NCBI GenBank assembly: GCA_021827255.1
Contig: JAKAWO010000120.1
Coordinates: 1-8,693 of the forward strand
Length of the DNA: 8,693 nt
Reading direction: 5' to 3'
Source of the DNA: Acidobacteriota bacterium
GTDB taxonomy: Bacteria > Acidobacteriota > Terriglobia > UBA7540
A model generated the notes under the pieces. The model saw only the letters and a program-made list of their open reading frames with translations. It made no database searches and was not told the DNA's origin. A program made the translations under genes and the position numbers. The stretch's first letter is position 1, and each line of letters starts with the position of its first letter. This document shows positions 1 through 7,065 of this stretch, in pieces.

Positions 1-58
1 CCAAAGGCTCCAGACCGAAGGTTCTCCTGCTGCCACCGGCGCCGGCGCGCCTGCTCAT
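1..58 (-). CDS. Start of next dcw gene, probably murC (partial, runs off window)
   Basis: An ATG at 58-56 overlaps the murG stop as ATGA, so a further minus-strand gene begins here and leaves the window. Only 19 residues are visible (MSRRAGAGGSRRTFGLEPL). In many dcw clusters the gene after murG is murC (UDP-MurNAc:L-alanine ligase), which is the basis for the suggestion. The visible residues do not contain the glycine-rich HFVGIGG-type motif that usually lies very near the MurC N-terminus. The gene would therefore need an N-terminal extension or a later start, or it is another gene. The four-base overlap supports translational coupling to murG. Identity is inference from order only, so no symbol is given. 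Confidence 0.45.
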   Translation of the reverse strand, partial: MSRRAGAGGSRRTFGLEPL

Positions 59-1230
59 GCAGTTCCCAGCTCCACGATCATCTCCGCAATCCGTTCCGCG
101 GCGTCCGGACGAGCTGAGGACCGCGCTTGCCGCCCCATTTCGCTCAACAGCGGGAGGTTGTTCATTAAATCGCGCGCCGCCTGGAACAACCGCTCTGCCG
201 ATGTCTGTTTCTCCTCCAGAACAAGTCCCGCGCCGGCCCGTCCGAACTCGCGAGCATTTTCTAGCTGGTGCTGATCGGTGGCGGCCGGAAACGGAATCAG
301 CACCGAAGGTCTTCCTGCCGCCGCAAGTTCCGCCAGCGCGGACGCGCCCGCCCGGGAGACGACCAAGTGAGCCACCGCCAGAGCCGCTGGCATGTTCTCA
401 ATGAAGGCGTGGATCTCGCCCCGAACGCCCTCCGCGCGGTAAGCCGCCTCCACGGCATTATAGTCTGCCTCGCCCGTTTGGTGGATGATTCTCCAGCCGC
501 TCGCGTGCTCTCGAATTCGAGGCAGGTTCTCGATAACAAGCCGGTTGATGGCCTTGGCCCCGAGGCTTCCACCGACAATGAGCAAGGTTAAGGGCCGCGC
601 GGGAGGCGCTGGAGGCACGGCAAAGAACTCCTGCCGCACGGGAAGGCCGGTTACTCGCGCCTTGGTGCCATAGAACTCCGCAGCGCGCTCGAACGCGACT
701 GCGGCCCGTTGCACGACAGGCGCCAGAAGGCGGTTGGTGAAGCCCGGCACCGCGTTCGGCTCAATCAAAAGGGTTGGGAGACCGGCGAGCGCGGCCTCAA
801 GAAGAGCCGGCCCCGCCAGGTAGCCCCCGATGCCCGCCACCACACCCGGCCTGAAACGGGCCAGCACTTTGGCCGTATCGAGCGCCGCGAGCGGCAGAAC
901 CGCGAGGTTGCGCAATTTCTTCGGCCCTCCGATTCCCTTCAGTCCCGCAGCACGAACCGAGCAGAGCGGGAAGCCCGCGGCCGGAATGACCCGCGCTTCG
1001 AGCGGCCGGTTGGTGCCCATGAACTGAACCTCCGCCGCCCCCGTCGCTCTCAACCGCTCGGCCACCGCCAGCAGCGGGAAAATGTGGCCTCCGGTGCCAC
1101 CCGCCGCCATCAGCACTCGCAATGTTTTCGCCGCCCCGCTTGGCCGCGCGGCCTCGCGCCCGCTTTGCCGGCCGAGGTCGCGGCGCGATGCTTGGAGCTC
1201 GGCGGTTTCTATTCTCGACGCGCCCAGCAT
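55..1230 (-). CDS. murG: UDP-GlcNAc:lipid I N-acetylglucosaminyltransferase MurG
   Basis: MurG transfers GlcNAc from UDP-GlcNAc to lipid I, making lipid II on the cytoplasmic face of the inner membrane. It is a GT-B fold enzyme. Visible family marks, numbered from the ATG at 1230, are the N-domain glycine loop GGTGGH (44-49), GTNRPLEARVIPAAGF (72-87), GIGGYLAGP (133-141), EPNAVPGFTNRLLAP (157-171), the second glycine loop GGSLGAK (220-226), HQTG (250-253), and the C-domain donor-site region SRAGASALAEL to DQHQLENA (292-326). The ATG start gives 391 residues, about 36 more than usual, and the extra segment is rich in Ala and Arg. A TTG at 1122-1120 would give the canonical beginning MRVLMAAGGTGGH, but neither start has a good Shine-Dalgarno. 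The ATG lies 6 bp after the ftsW stop, which favours reinitiation there. The stop overlaps the next ATG. Confidence 0.95.
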   Translation of the reverse strand: MLGASRIETAELQASRRDLGRQSGREAARPSGAAKTLRVLMAAGGTGGHIFPLLAVAERLRATGAAEVQFMGTNRPLEARVIPAAGFPLCSVRAAGLKGIGGPKKLRNLAVLPLAALDTAKVLARFRPGVVAGIGGYLAGPALLEAALAGLPTLLIEPNAVPGFTNRLLAPVVQRAAVAFERAAEFYGTKARVTGLPVRQEFFAVPPAPPARPLTLLIVGGSLGAKAINRLVIENLPRIREHASGWRIIHQTGEADYNAVEAAYRAEGVRGEIHAFIENMPAALAVAHLVVSRAGASALAELAAAGRPSVLIPFPAATDQHQLENAREFGRAGAGLVLEEKQTSAERLFQAARDLMNNLPLLSEMGRQARSSARPDAAERIAEMIVELGTA

Positions 1231-1236
1231 TCAAAC

Positions 1237-2328
1237 TCAGCTCGTGTTCTGGGAAATGTTCAGCAAGATGCCCATGGCGAAAAGACTCATCAGCAGGGAC
1301 GATCCGCCATAACTGACAAACGGCAGTGGCACGCCTTTGGTGGGCAGCAGGCCGACGACGACGCTGACGTTCACCAGCGCCTGGATGACCACCAGCGAGG
1401 TCAGTCCGATGGCGAGCAATCGTCCGAAGTCGTTCTGGCAGCGGGCGGCGGCGCGCAGCCCCCGCCAGAGAATGACGCCAAACAACGCGATGACCAGCAG
1501 CGCACCTATTAAGCCCAACTCTTCCCCGATCACAGCAAAAATGAAATCGGTCTGCGGCTCCGGCAGGTAAAAGAGTTTTTCTTTTCCTTCCATCAGCCCC
1601 GCGCCAGTGATGCCGCCCGTGCCGACGGCGATATACGACTGGATAATTTGGAATCCCGCTCCGAGGGGGTCAGAGTACGGATGCAGAAAGGCCATGATTC
1701 GCCGGTAGCGGTAGCCAACGTGGAAAATCAGGAGGTAAAGGACGGGCAGCGCCGCCAGTCCGGCGCAAACGAAATAGGAGACTTGCAGACCCGCGGCAAA
1801 CAGCATCGCTCCGACCATCACGGCGATCGCCAACGTCGTCCCGAAGTCCGGCTCTCGCAGAATAAGAACGCCATCCAGGCCAGCCACCAGGCCAATCGGC
1901 AGCAACGTCTGCCTCCAGGCATTGATCGAATCCTTGCGGAGTTCCAGGAAATAGGCTAGAAAAATCACCAGGACGATTTTGGCGAGCTCCGAAGGCTGAA
2001 AGCTTACGGGTCCCAGGCGTATCCAGCGGTGCGTGTCGTGCTCCGCCTTGACGAACAGAACTCCGAGCAACAAGAGCAATTGCAGGCCCAGCGCTGGGAA
2101 AATCAACAACGGGCTCTTCAGGCGCCGGTAGTCCACGTTCATCATCACCAACATGATGCCCAGGCCGAGCGCCGCATAGATAGTCTGGCGAACCACAAAA
2201 TAGTAGCCCGAATGAAACTGGTCCGCAGCGATCACCGCCGAGGCGCTGAAGACCATAATGATGCCAAACAGCACCAAGACCACGACCGTCGCGAACAAAA
2301 CTCTGTCGGATTCCAGCCGTCGCGCCAT
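1237..2328 (-). CDS. ftsW: Septal peptidoglycan polymerase FtsW (SEDS family)
   Basis: This is a SEDS glycosyltransferase that polymerises lipid II at the division septum, working with a class B penicillin-binding protein (FtsI). The protein has 363 residues, with about ten hydrophobic segments starting near residue 9. Family motifs are HRWIRLGPVSFQPSELAK (100-117), EPDFGT (159-164), the QTDFIFAVIGEELG stretch with the expected catalytic aspartate at D261, and PLPFVSYGGSS (334-344) near the C-terminus. FtsW and RodA are hard to separate by motif alone; the position between murD and murG makes FtsW the better call. The ATG at 2328-2326 lies 4 bp after the murD stop. A purine tract, AAAGAGG (2346-2340), lies within the last murD codons, 11 bp from the ATG, which is rather far. 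The murG ATG follows 6 bp after the stop. Confidence 0.95.
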   Translation of the reverse strand: MARRLESDRVLFATVVVLVLFGIIMVFSASAVIAADQFHSGYYFVVRQTIYAALGLGIMLVMMNVDYRRLKSPLLIFPALGLQLLLLLGVLFVKAEHDTHRWIRLGPVSFQPSELAKIVLVIFLAYFLELRKDSINAWRQTLLPIGLVAGLDGVLILREPDFGTTLAIAVMVGAMLFAAGLQVSYFVCAGLAALPVLYLLIFHVGYRYRRIMAFLHPYSDPLGAGFQIIQSYIAVGTGGITGAGLMEGKEKLFYLPEPQTDFIFAVIGEELGLIGALLVIALFGVILWRGLRAAARCQNDFGRLLAIGLTSLVVIQALVNVSVVVGLLPTKGVPLPFVSYGGSSLLMSLFAMGILLNISQNTS

Positions 2329-2332
2329 GAAT

Positions 2333-4216
2333 CTATGCGCCTCTTTGCGCGGGAGGGAACCCTCCGCTCTTCCGCGGGGATCGTCCTGGTTGGGAGGCTC
2401 GCGGCGACAGGGCGCGCACCTCGTAGGCCATCACCCCGTCCTCCAGCAATTCGGAGGCGCGAGCTGCCGGGGGCTCTTCGCCTAGGTTCTCCGGACCAAG
2501 TTCCAACCCGTCGCCAGCGTCGCCTGCCGGGGCCGCTTCTTCCGCGCTGACTTCATAGAGATAGAGCAGCTCGCGCGGCTCGCGCGCGCGTCGGGCCAAG
2601 CGTTGGACTGCTCCGGCATCGTTCGGCTGAGAGGCCCGCATCTCGGCAGACGCCACCCCTGCCGGGCTGTCCGTCGCCGCCCATGCCGCCCGCGCCGTTT
2701 CCACGAGCTCAGGTTCTGAATCGGCTGTCGTTGGGCGGGCCGCGGCCTTTTGCCCCTCCGTCTCCACTCCAGCCTTAGCCGCCGTTTTGGGAGGGCGGTC
2801 AGCCCTCAAATGGAAATCCTCCTTGGCAACCTCCCGGGGGCGGATTTGGCCTTGGTTATACTCTTCCGCGAGAACGGAAACTAATTGCTTGAAGGCGCGG
2901 CCTCGCTGCTCGAAATTCTGAAACTGGTCGTAGCTCGAGCATGCCGGTGACAGCAAGACGGTATCGCCCGACCGCGCCCGCTCAAAAGCCCGGCGCGCCG
3001 CAACCTCTAATGTTCCGGCCAGGAACAGGTCCACCGCGCCCGCCAGCTCCCGTTTAATCTTGTCCGCCGCCGCTCCGATCAACAGCACTTCCCGAACTCG
3101 GTCCTTGAGCAGTGGGCGCAGCGGCGCGTACGGCGCGCCCTTGTCCTTGCCGCCCAGGATCAGGTGAACGCCCCGCTCAAACGTCGAAAGCGCCTTGGCG
3201 GCTGCATCCACGCTGGTAGCTTTGGAATCGTTGTAAAAGGCGACGCCGGCAATCTCGCGGACGAATTCCAGCCGGTGTTCCACTCCTCGAAACTCGCGCA
3301 CCGCCCGGCGCAAGGCGCCGAAATCCGCTCCCAACACGCAGGCTGCGGCCGCCGCGCCCAGCACGTTCTCCAGGTTGAAACCGCCCCGCAACCGAATATC
3401 CCCGACCCCCATCAAGGCGCGCTCCAGGTGACGTACCCGGTACCACAGCTTTCCTTCCGCTACGAACACGCCGTTCGCAAGCTCCCTCTGGCGGCTGAAA
3501 AAGGTCTTCTGGCTCCTGATCGAGCCGGCCAGTTCGACCACGTTCGGGTCGTCGGCGTTGAGGATGGCATGATCCTGCGGCGTTTGATTCTCGAAAATGC
3601 GCGCCTTGGCCCGGACGTAAGCCTGGAAGGTGGGATGGCGATCGAGATGGTTGGGCGTCAGGTTCAGCAGCACCGCGACGTGCGCCCGAAACGATCCGAT
3701 CATCTCAAGCTGGAAGCTGCTCAGCTCCGCCACCATGATCGAAGGCGGGGGAGACTGCTCGGCGGCCAGGATCAGCGGCACTCCGATGTTCCCTCCGACA
3801 AAAACCGAAAGGCCCGAAGCCTCCAGAATTTCCCCCGTCAGAGCCGTCGTGGTGGTTTTCCCGTTGGTGCCCGTGATTCCGACGATGGGGCCCTCCAGAA
3901 ACCAGCTCGCCAATTCAATTTCGGGCACGATCCGGATGCCTTTTCGCCGCGCCATTTCGAGAGCGGGCAAGTCGGCGGGAACGCCCGGGCTGACCACGAT
4001 CAAATCCTGGCCGGCAAAGGTGGACTCGCGATGGCAACCCAGCTCAAGTCCGATCTTTTGCGCCATCAGCTCGCGAGTTTCGGCGGCGAACGATTCCGGG
4101 TGACGCTGGTCCGTCACCATCACCCGGGCGCCTCGCCGGGACAGAAACCGGGCCACGGCCAGACCGCTGCGCCCCAAGCCGACCACCAAAACCCGCTGAC
4201 CTTGGACCTCGGTCAT
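2333..4216 (-). CDS. murD: UDP-MurNAc-L-alanine:D-glutamate ligase MurD with long C-terminal extension
   Basis: MurD adds D-glutamate to UDP-MurNAc-L-Ala with ATP in the cytoplasm. From the ATG at 4216 it has 627 residues; typical MurD has about 450. The core shows VVGLGRSG (11-18), the ATP loop GITGTNGKTTTT (113-124), ELSSFQLE (164-171), NLTPNHLDRH (185-194), the likely carbamylated lysine K204, NADDP (220-224), the ADP-binding-region HRLEF (314-318), NDSKATSVDA (329-338), LGGKDKG (354-360) and LLSPACSSYDQFQNFEQRGRAF (421-442). Residues from about 453 to 627 have no family I recognise; they are rich in Ala, Glu, Arg and Pro and probably disordered. The start is fixed by GGAGGT (4226-4221) and by ATGA overlap with the RHH gene. 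The frame is open 24 bases further up to a TTG, which is less likely. The stop lies 4 bp before ftsW. Confidence 0.95.
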   Translation of the reverse strand: MTEVQGQRVLVVGLGRSGLAVARFLSRRGARVMVTDQRHPESFAAETRELMAQKIGLELGCHRESTFAGQDLIVVSPGVPADLPALEMARRKGIRIVPEIELASWFLEGPIVGITGTNGKTTTTALTGEILEASGLSVFVGGNIGVPLILAAEQSPPPSIMVAELSSFQLEMIGSFRAHVAVLLNLTPNHLDRHPTFQAYVRAKARIFENQTPQDHAILNADDPNVVELAGSIRSQKTFFSRQRELANGVFVAEGKLWYRVRHLERALMGVGDIRLRGGFNLENVLGAAAAACVLGADFGALRRAVREFRGVEHRLEFVREIAGVAFYNDSKATSVDAAAKALSTFERGVHLILGGKDKGAPYAPLRPLLKDRVREVLLIGAAADKIKRELAGAVDLFLAGTLEVAARRAFERARSGDTVLLSPACSSYDQFQNFEQRGRAFKQLVSVLAEEYNQGQIRPREVAKEDFHLRADRPPKTAAKAGVETEGQKAAARPTTADSEPELVETARAAWAATDSPAGVASAEMRASQPNDAGAVQRLARRAREPRELLYLYEVSAEEAAPAGDAGDGLELGPENLGEEPPAARASELLEDGVMAYEVRALSPRASQPGRSPRKSGGFPPAQRGA

Positions 4217-4395
4217 GGCGACCTCCGTCGCCTGTGCCAACCGTTCTCGCGCAGGTAGCCGTCCAGAATCTCTGACACCATTTCCGACAGAGAGCGCCGC
4301 TTGGCGCGGGCCAGCCGCCGGGCGACTTTCAGAATCCTCCCGTCCAGCGTCAGGCTGATTCGGGTTGGGTTACGAAATGACTTCGGTCTAGGCAT
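4213..4395 (-). CDS. Small ribbon-helix-helix (CopG/MetJ/Arc-type) DNA-binding protein, solitary
   Basis: This is a 60-residue, strongly basic protein (14 Arg, 3 Lys). Its pattern fits one RHH domain: a short flexible N-arm (1-11), a beta strand RISLTL (12-17) whose alternating R12, S14 and T16 would face the major groove, helix A (about 19-33), a turn, and helix B starting at SLSEMVSEILDGYL (35-48). The tail is WHRRRRSP. RHH proteins bind DNA as dimers and commonly repress their own operons; many are antitoxins. No toxin gene is adjacent: the downstream partner, in the ATGA arrangement typical of toxin-antitoxin pairs, is murD. The ATG at 4395 is only 15 bases from a -10 box and has no clear Shine-Dalgarno. 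The fold call is from pattern only; the target and role are unknown. An orphan antitoxin or a dedicated murD regulator both fit. Confidence 0.75.
   Translation of the reverse strand: MPRPKSFRNPTRISLTLDGRILKVARRLARAKRRSLSEMVSEILDGYLRENGWHRRRRSP
4221..4226 (-). promoter_or_regulatory. Shine-Dalgarno of murD inside the RHH gene
   Basis: GGAGGT on the minus strand lies 4 bases before the ATG at 4216-4214, the best ribosome binding site match noticed in the window. It decides the murD start in favour of 4216 over the upstream in-frame TTG at 4240. The site sits within codons R57, R58 and S59 of the RHH gene, so ribosomes finishing that gene cover it. Part of that protein's Arg-rich tail may simply reflect the need for this site. 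Confidence 0.8.
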
Positions 4396-4405
4396 CGGCT
4401 ATTAC

Positions 4406-4430
4406 TGCGCATTTTATGCGCAAAAATGCA
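4406..4430. promoter_or_regulatory. Operator-like palindrome plus third half-site over the -10 box
   Basis: On the plus strand TGCGCATTTTATGCGCA (4406-4422) is a perfect inverted repeat with 7-bp arms TGCGCAT and ATGCGCA around TTT. A further TGCA at 4427-4430 gives TGC steps at 4406, 4417 and 4427, spaced 11 and 10 bp, about one helical turn. The palindrome contains the whole -10 box and the extra half-site lies in the spacer, so a bound protein would block RNA polymerase. The adjacent RHH protein is the obvious candidate ligand, since RHH dimers often bind phased half-sites in their own promoters. Binding is inferred. Confidence 0.6.
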
Positions 4431-4439
4431 TTCTGTCAA
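4411..4439 (-). promoter_or_regulatory. Internal sigma70-type promoter before RHH-murD
   Basis: On the minus strand there is a perfect -35 TTGACA (4439-4434), a 17-bp spacer, and TAAAAT (4416-4411), one mismatch from TATAAT. Fifteen bases separate the -10 from the RHH ATG. A start about 7 bases after the -10 would leave a leader of only about 8 bases, so the transcript may be close to leaderless. The box pair lies entirely in the 55-bp mraY-RHH gap, which is AT-richer than the flanking genes. Seen directly: boxes and spacing. Inferred: promoter activity. Confidence 0.7.
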
Positions 4440-4450
4440 GCAGCGTTGTT

Positions 4451-5581
<1,131 letters not shown>

Positions 5582-5582
5582 T

Positions 5583-5595
5583 CCGACTTAGTCGG
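5583..5595. repeat. Perfect 13-bp palindrome at the murF-mraY junction
   Basis: CCGACTTAGTCGG on the plus strand is a perfect inverted repeat around one base. As minus-strand RNA it can form CCGAC-UAA-GUCGG, with the murF stop codon in the loop, ending one base before the mraY ATG. Just upstream is AGAGAGGA (5603-5596), a Shine-Dalgarno-like tract otherwise too far from the start. No U-run follows, so this is not an intrinsic terminator. Confidence 0.5.
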
Positions 5596-7030
5596 TCCTC
5601 TCTGGCGACGGGCGCTGGGAACTGGCCGGCGACACCGCAGGCGAACTTTCCAGCAATTCAATTACCGCTTCGAGACCCACCCCACGCGACCCCTTCACGA
5701 GCGCCAGATCGCCTTCCCGAAGAAGCGTGCGGCAAAATTCTGCGGCCTCGAGCGCCGTTGCAAAGAAGCGCAAACGCGACGGATCGAACCCCTCGTCGCA
5801 GGCTCCTTCCAGGAAAAAACGGGCGTCGCCCTGGACTCCGATGACCCAATCCACCGCGCACTCCGCGCATTTCCGGCCAACCGCTCGATGCCATTGCGCT
5901 GACGGCGGACCGAGTTCGAGCATCTCGCCCGCAACGACGATGCGTCGTTTCACTCCCGTCCATGCGGCCAGCGTCTCCAGCATGCTTTCCATGGCTCGCG
6001 GATTGGAGTTGTAGCAGTCGTTCACCAGCGTCACTCCACCCGGCAGTGTAAGAATTTCACTTCGTCCAGGCAAATTTTTAAATGTGGCGAGTGCTTTGGC
6101 CATCTTGTCTGCCGGCACCCCGAAGAGGCTCGCCGCGGCGATGGCTGCGAGCGCGTTCTCAACATTGTGCGCTCCCAGCAGACTCATCTTGAACTCGGCA
6201 TTGAGCGACGGTCCCTGTACCCGGAAGCTCGTTCCTTGAGGCGGCGCCAATTCGACTTCGGTGGCGAGAAAATCCACCCCTCTATGACGCCCAAACATGA
6301 CCGTCCGCCCCTTGAACCCCTCGGCAAACCTTTTCACCCGAGGATCGTCGCCGTTCAGCACAGCGGTGGCTTCGCCTCGCTCCCGGTTCAGATGCTCGAT
6401 CAGCTCGCGTTTGGCGCGCCCAATATCGTCAAGCGAATCGAAGAACTGGAGGTGGACTGGGGCGACGTTGGTGACCACCCCAATTTCCGGCTCCGCAATC
6501 CGCGCCAGCCGCGCGATTTCTCCCGCCGAGGACATTGCCAGTTCCACCACGGCCACGTCGTGGCTGGGTTCAAGCTCCAGCAGCGCTTGGGGGAGCCCGA
6601 AGTCGTTGTTAAGATTACCCCGCGATTTGAGCACCGAGTATCGCGTCGAGAGCAGCGCCGCCGTCAGCTCCTTGGTGGTGGTTTTGCCCATGCTGCCCGT
6701 AATGGCAATCAATCTTTTGCTCCAACGCCGCCGCACCTCCCGCGCCAGGACCTGTAGAGCCTCGGTCGTGTCCCGCACCGGAATCAGGGCCGGCACGAGC
6801 GAGGCAGAAGCTCCTTCGCGGAATGCGCCCTCCACCACGGCCGCTACCGCTCCGCCTTCAAGCGCTTGGCGGACGAACTCGTGCCCATCCAGCCGCCGCC
6901 CCCGAAGGGCGAAAAAAAGCTCTCCCGCCCGCACCTGGCGCGAATCAATCGAGTATCCCTCGGCAAGCTGTTCCGGCGCCGCGGAGACGGATCCGAGAAT
7001 CTCCGCCACATCGCCCAGCCGCAATCGCAT
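5588..7030 (-). CDS. murF: UDP-MurNAc-tripeptide:D-Ala-D-Ala ligase MurF
   Basis: MurF adds the D-Ala-D-Ala dipeptide to the UDP-MurNAc-tripeptide with ATP, the last cytoplasmic precursor step. The protein has 480 residues, slightly longer than the usual length because of a Ser/Pro-rich tail. The domain order is N-terminal uridine-binding domain with DSRQVRAGELFFALRG (29-44), the ATP loop TGSMGKTTTKE (111-121), NLNNDFGLP (139-147), ELAMSS (163-168), TNVAPVHLQFF (187-197), the likely carbamylated K207, LNGDDP (225-230), GAHNVENALAA (286-296), NDCYNSNP (337-344), GEMLELG (368-374) and KGSRG (446-450). The start is set at the ATG 7030-7028, preceded at 5 bases by AGAGGA. The frame is open upstream to a TTG at 7057, which lacks that support. 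It sits 35 bp after murE and 6 bp before mraY. Confidence 0.96.
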   Translation of the reverse strand: MRLRLGDVAEILGSVSAAPEQLAEGYSIDSRQVRAGELFFALRGRRLDGHEFVRQALEGGAVAAVVEGAFREGASASLVPALIPVRDTTEALQVLAREVRRRWSKRLIAITGSMGKTTTKELTAALLSTRYSVLKSRGNLNNDFGLPQALLELEPSHDVAVVELAMSSAGEIARLARIAEPEIGVVTNVAPVHLQFFDSLDDIGRAKRELIEHLNRERGEATAVLNGDDPRVKRFAEGFKGRTVMFGRHRGVDFLATEVELAPPQGTSFRVQGPSLNAEFKMSLLGAHNVENALAAIAAASLFGVPADKMAKALATFKNLPGRSEILTLPGGVTLVNDCYNSNPRAMESMLETLAAWTGVKRRIVVAGEMLELGPPSAQWHRAVGRKCAECAVDWVIGVQGDARFFLEGACDEGFDPSRLRFFATALEAAEFCRTLLREGDLALVKGSRGVGLEAVIELLESSPAVSPASSQRPSPERTD

Positions 7031-7035
7031 GTTGG

Positions 7036-7041
7036 TCCTCT
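7036..7041 (-). promoter_or_regulatory. Shine-Dalgarno of murF
   Basis: AGAGGA lies 5 bases before the ATG at 7030-7028. It decides the murF start in favour of this ATG rather than the in-frame TTG 27 bases upstream at 7057-7055. Confidence 0.7.
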
Positions 7042-7065
7042 GTGCGGTTCCTGCCAACGATCGGC

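Noticed and set aside
709..1512. A 267-codon plus-strand open frame opposite murG and ftsW.
   Set aside because: It has Arg/Gln/His-rich shadow composition and crosses the ftsW-murG junction. The minus strand carries clear family motifs throughout.
2568..2596. A CG-rich simple tract with near-tandem GCTCGCGCG units, possible Z-DNA or slippage site.
   Set aside because: It encodes Arg/Ala/Glu/Pro codons of the MurD extension and is short. High GC coding DNA explains it, though slippage might have helped the extension grow.
2333..2860. A separate small gene between murD and ftsW instead of a MurD extension.
   Set aside because: I found no start with a ribosome binding site and no stop after the MurD core. 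The segment continues in the murD frame without a break.
3164..4258. A 364-codon open frame on the plus strand, opposite murD and the RHH gene.
   Set aside because: The predicted protein is rich in His, Gln and Arg without family motifs. It is the usual antisense shadow of a GC-rich gene, and murD explains the region fully.
4213..4395. Calling the small protein a toxin-antitoxin antitoxin outright.
   Set aside because: No toxin-like gene lies on either side, and RHH proteins also serve as plain repressors. Only the fold is supported.
5583..5595. An intrinsic terminator between murF and mraY.
   Set aside because: The stem is only five to six pairs and is followed by GAATG, not a U-run, with mraY starting at once.
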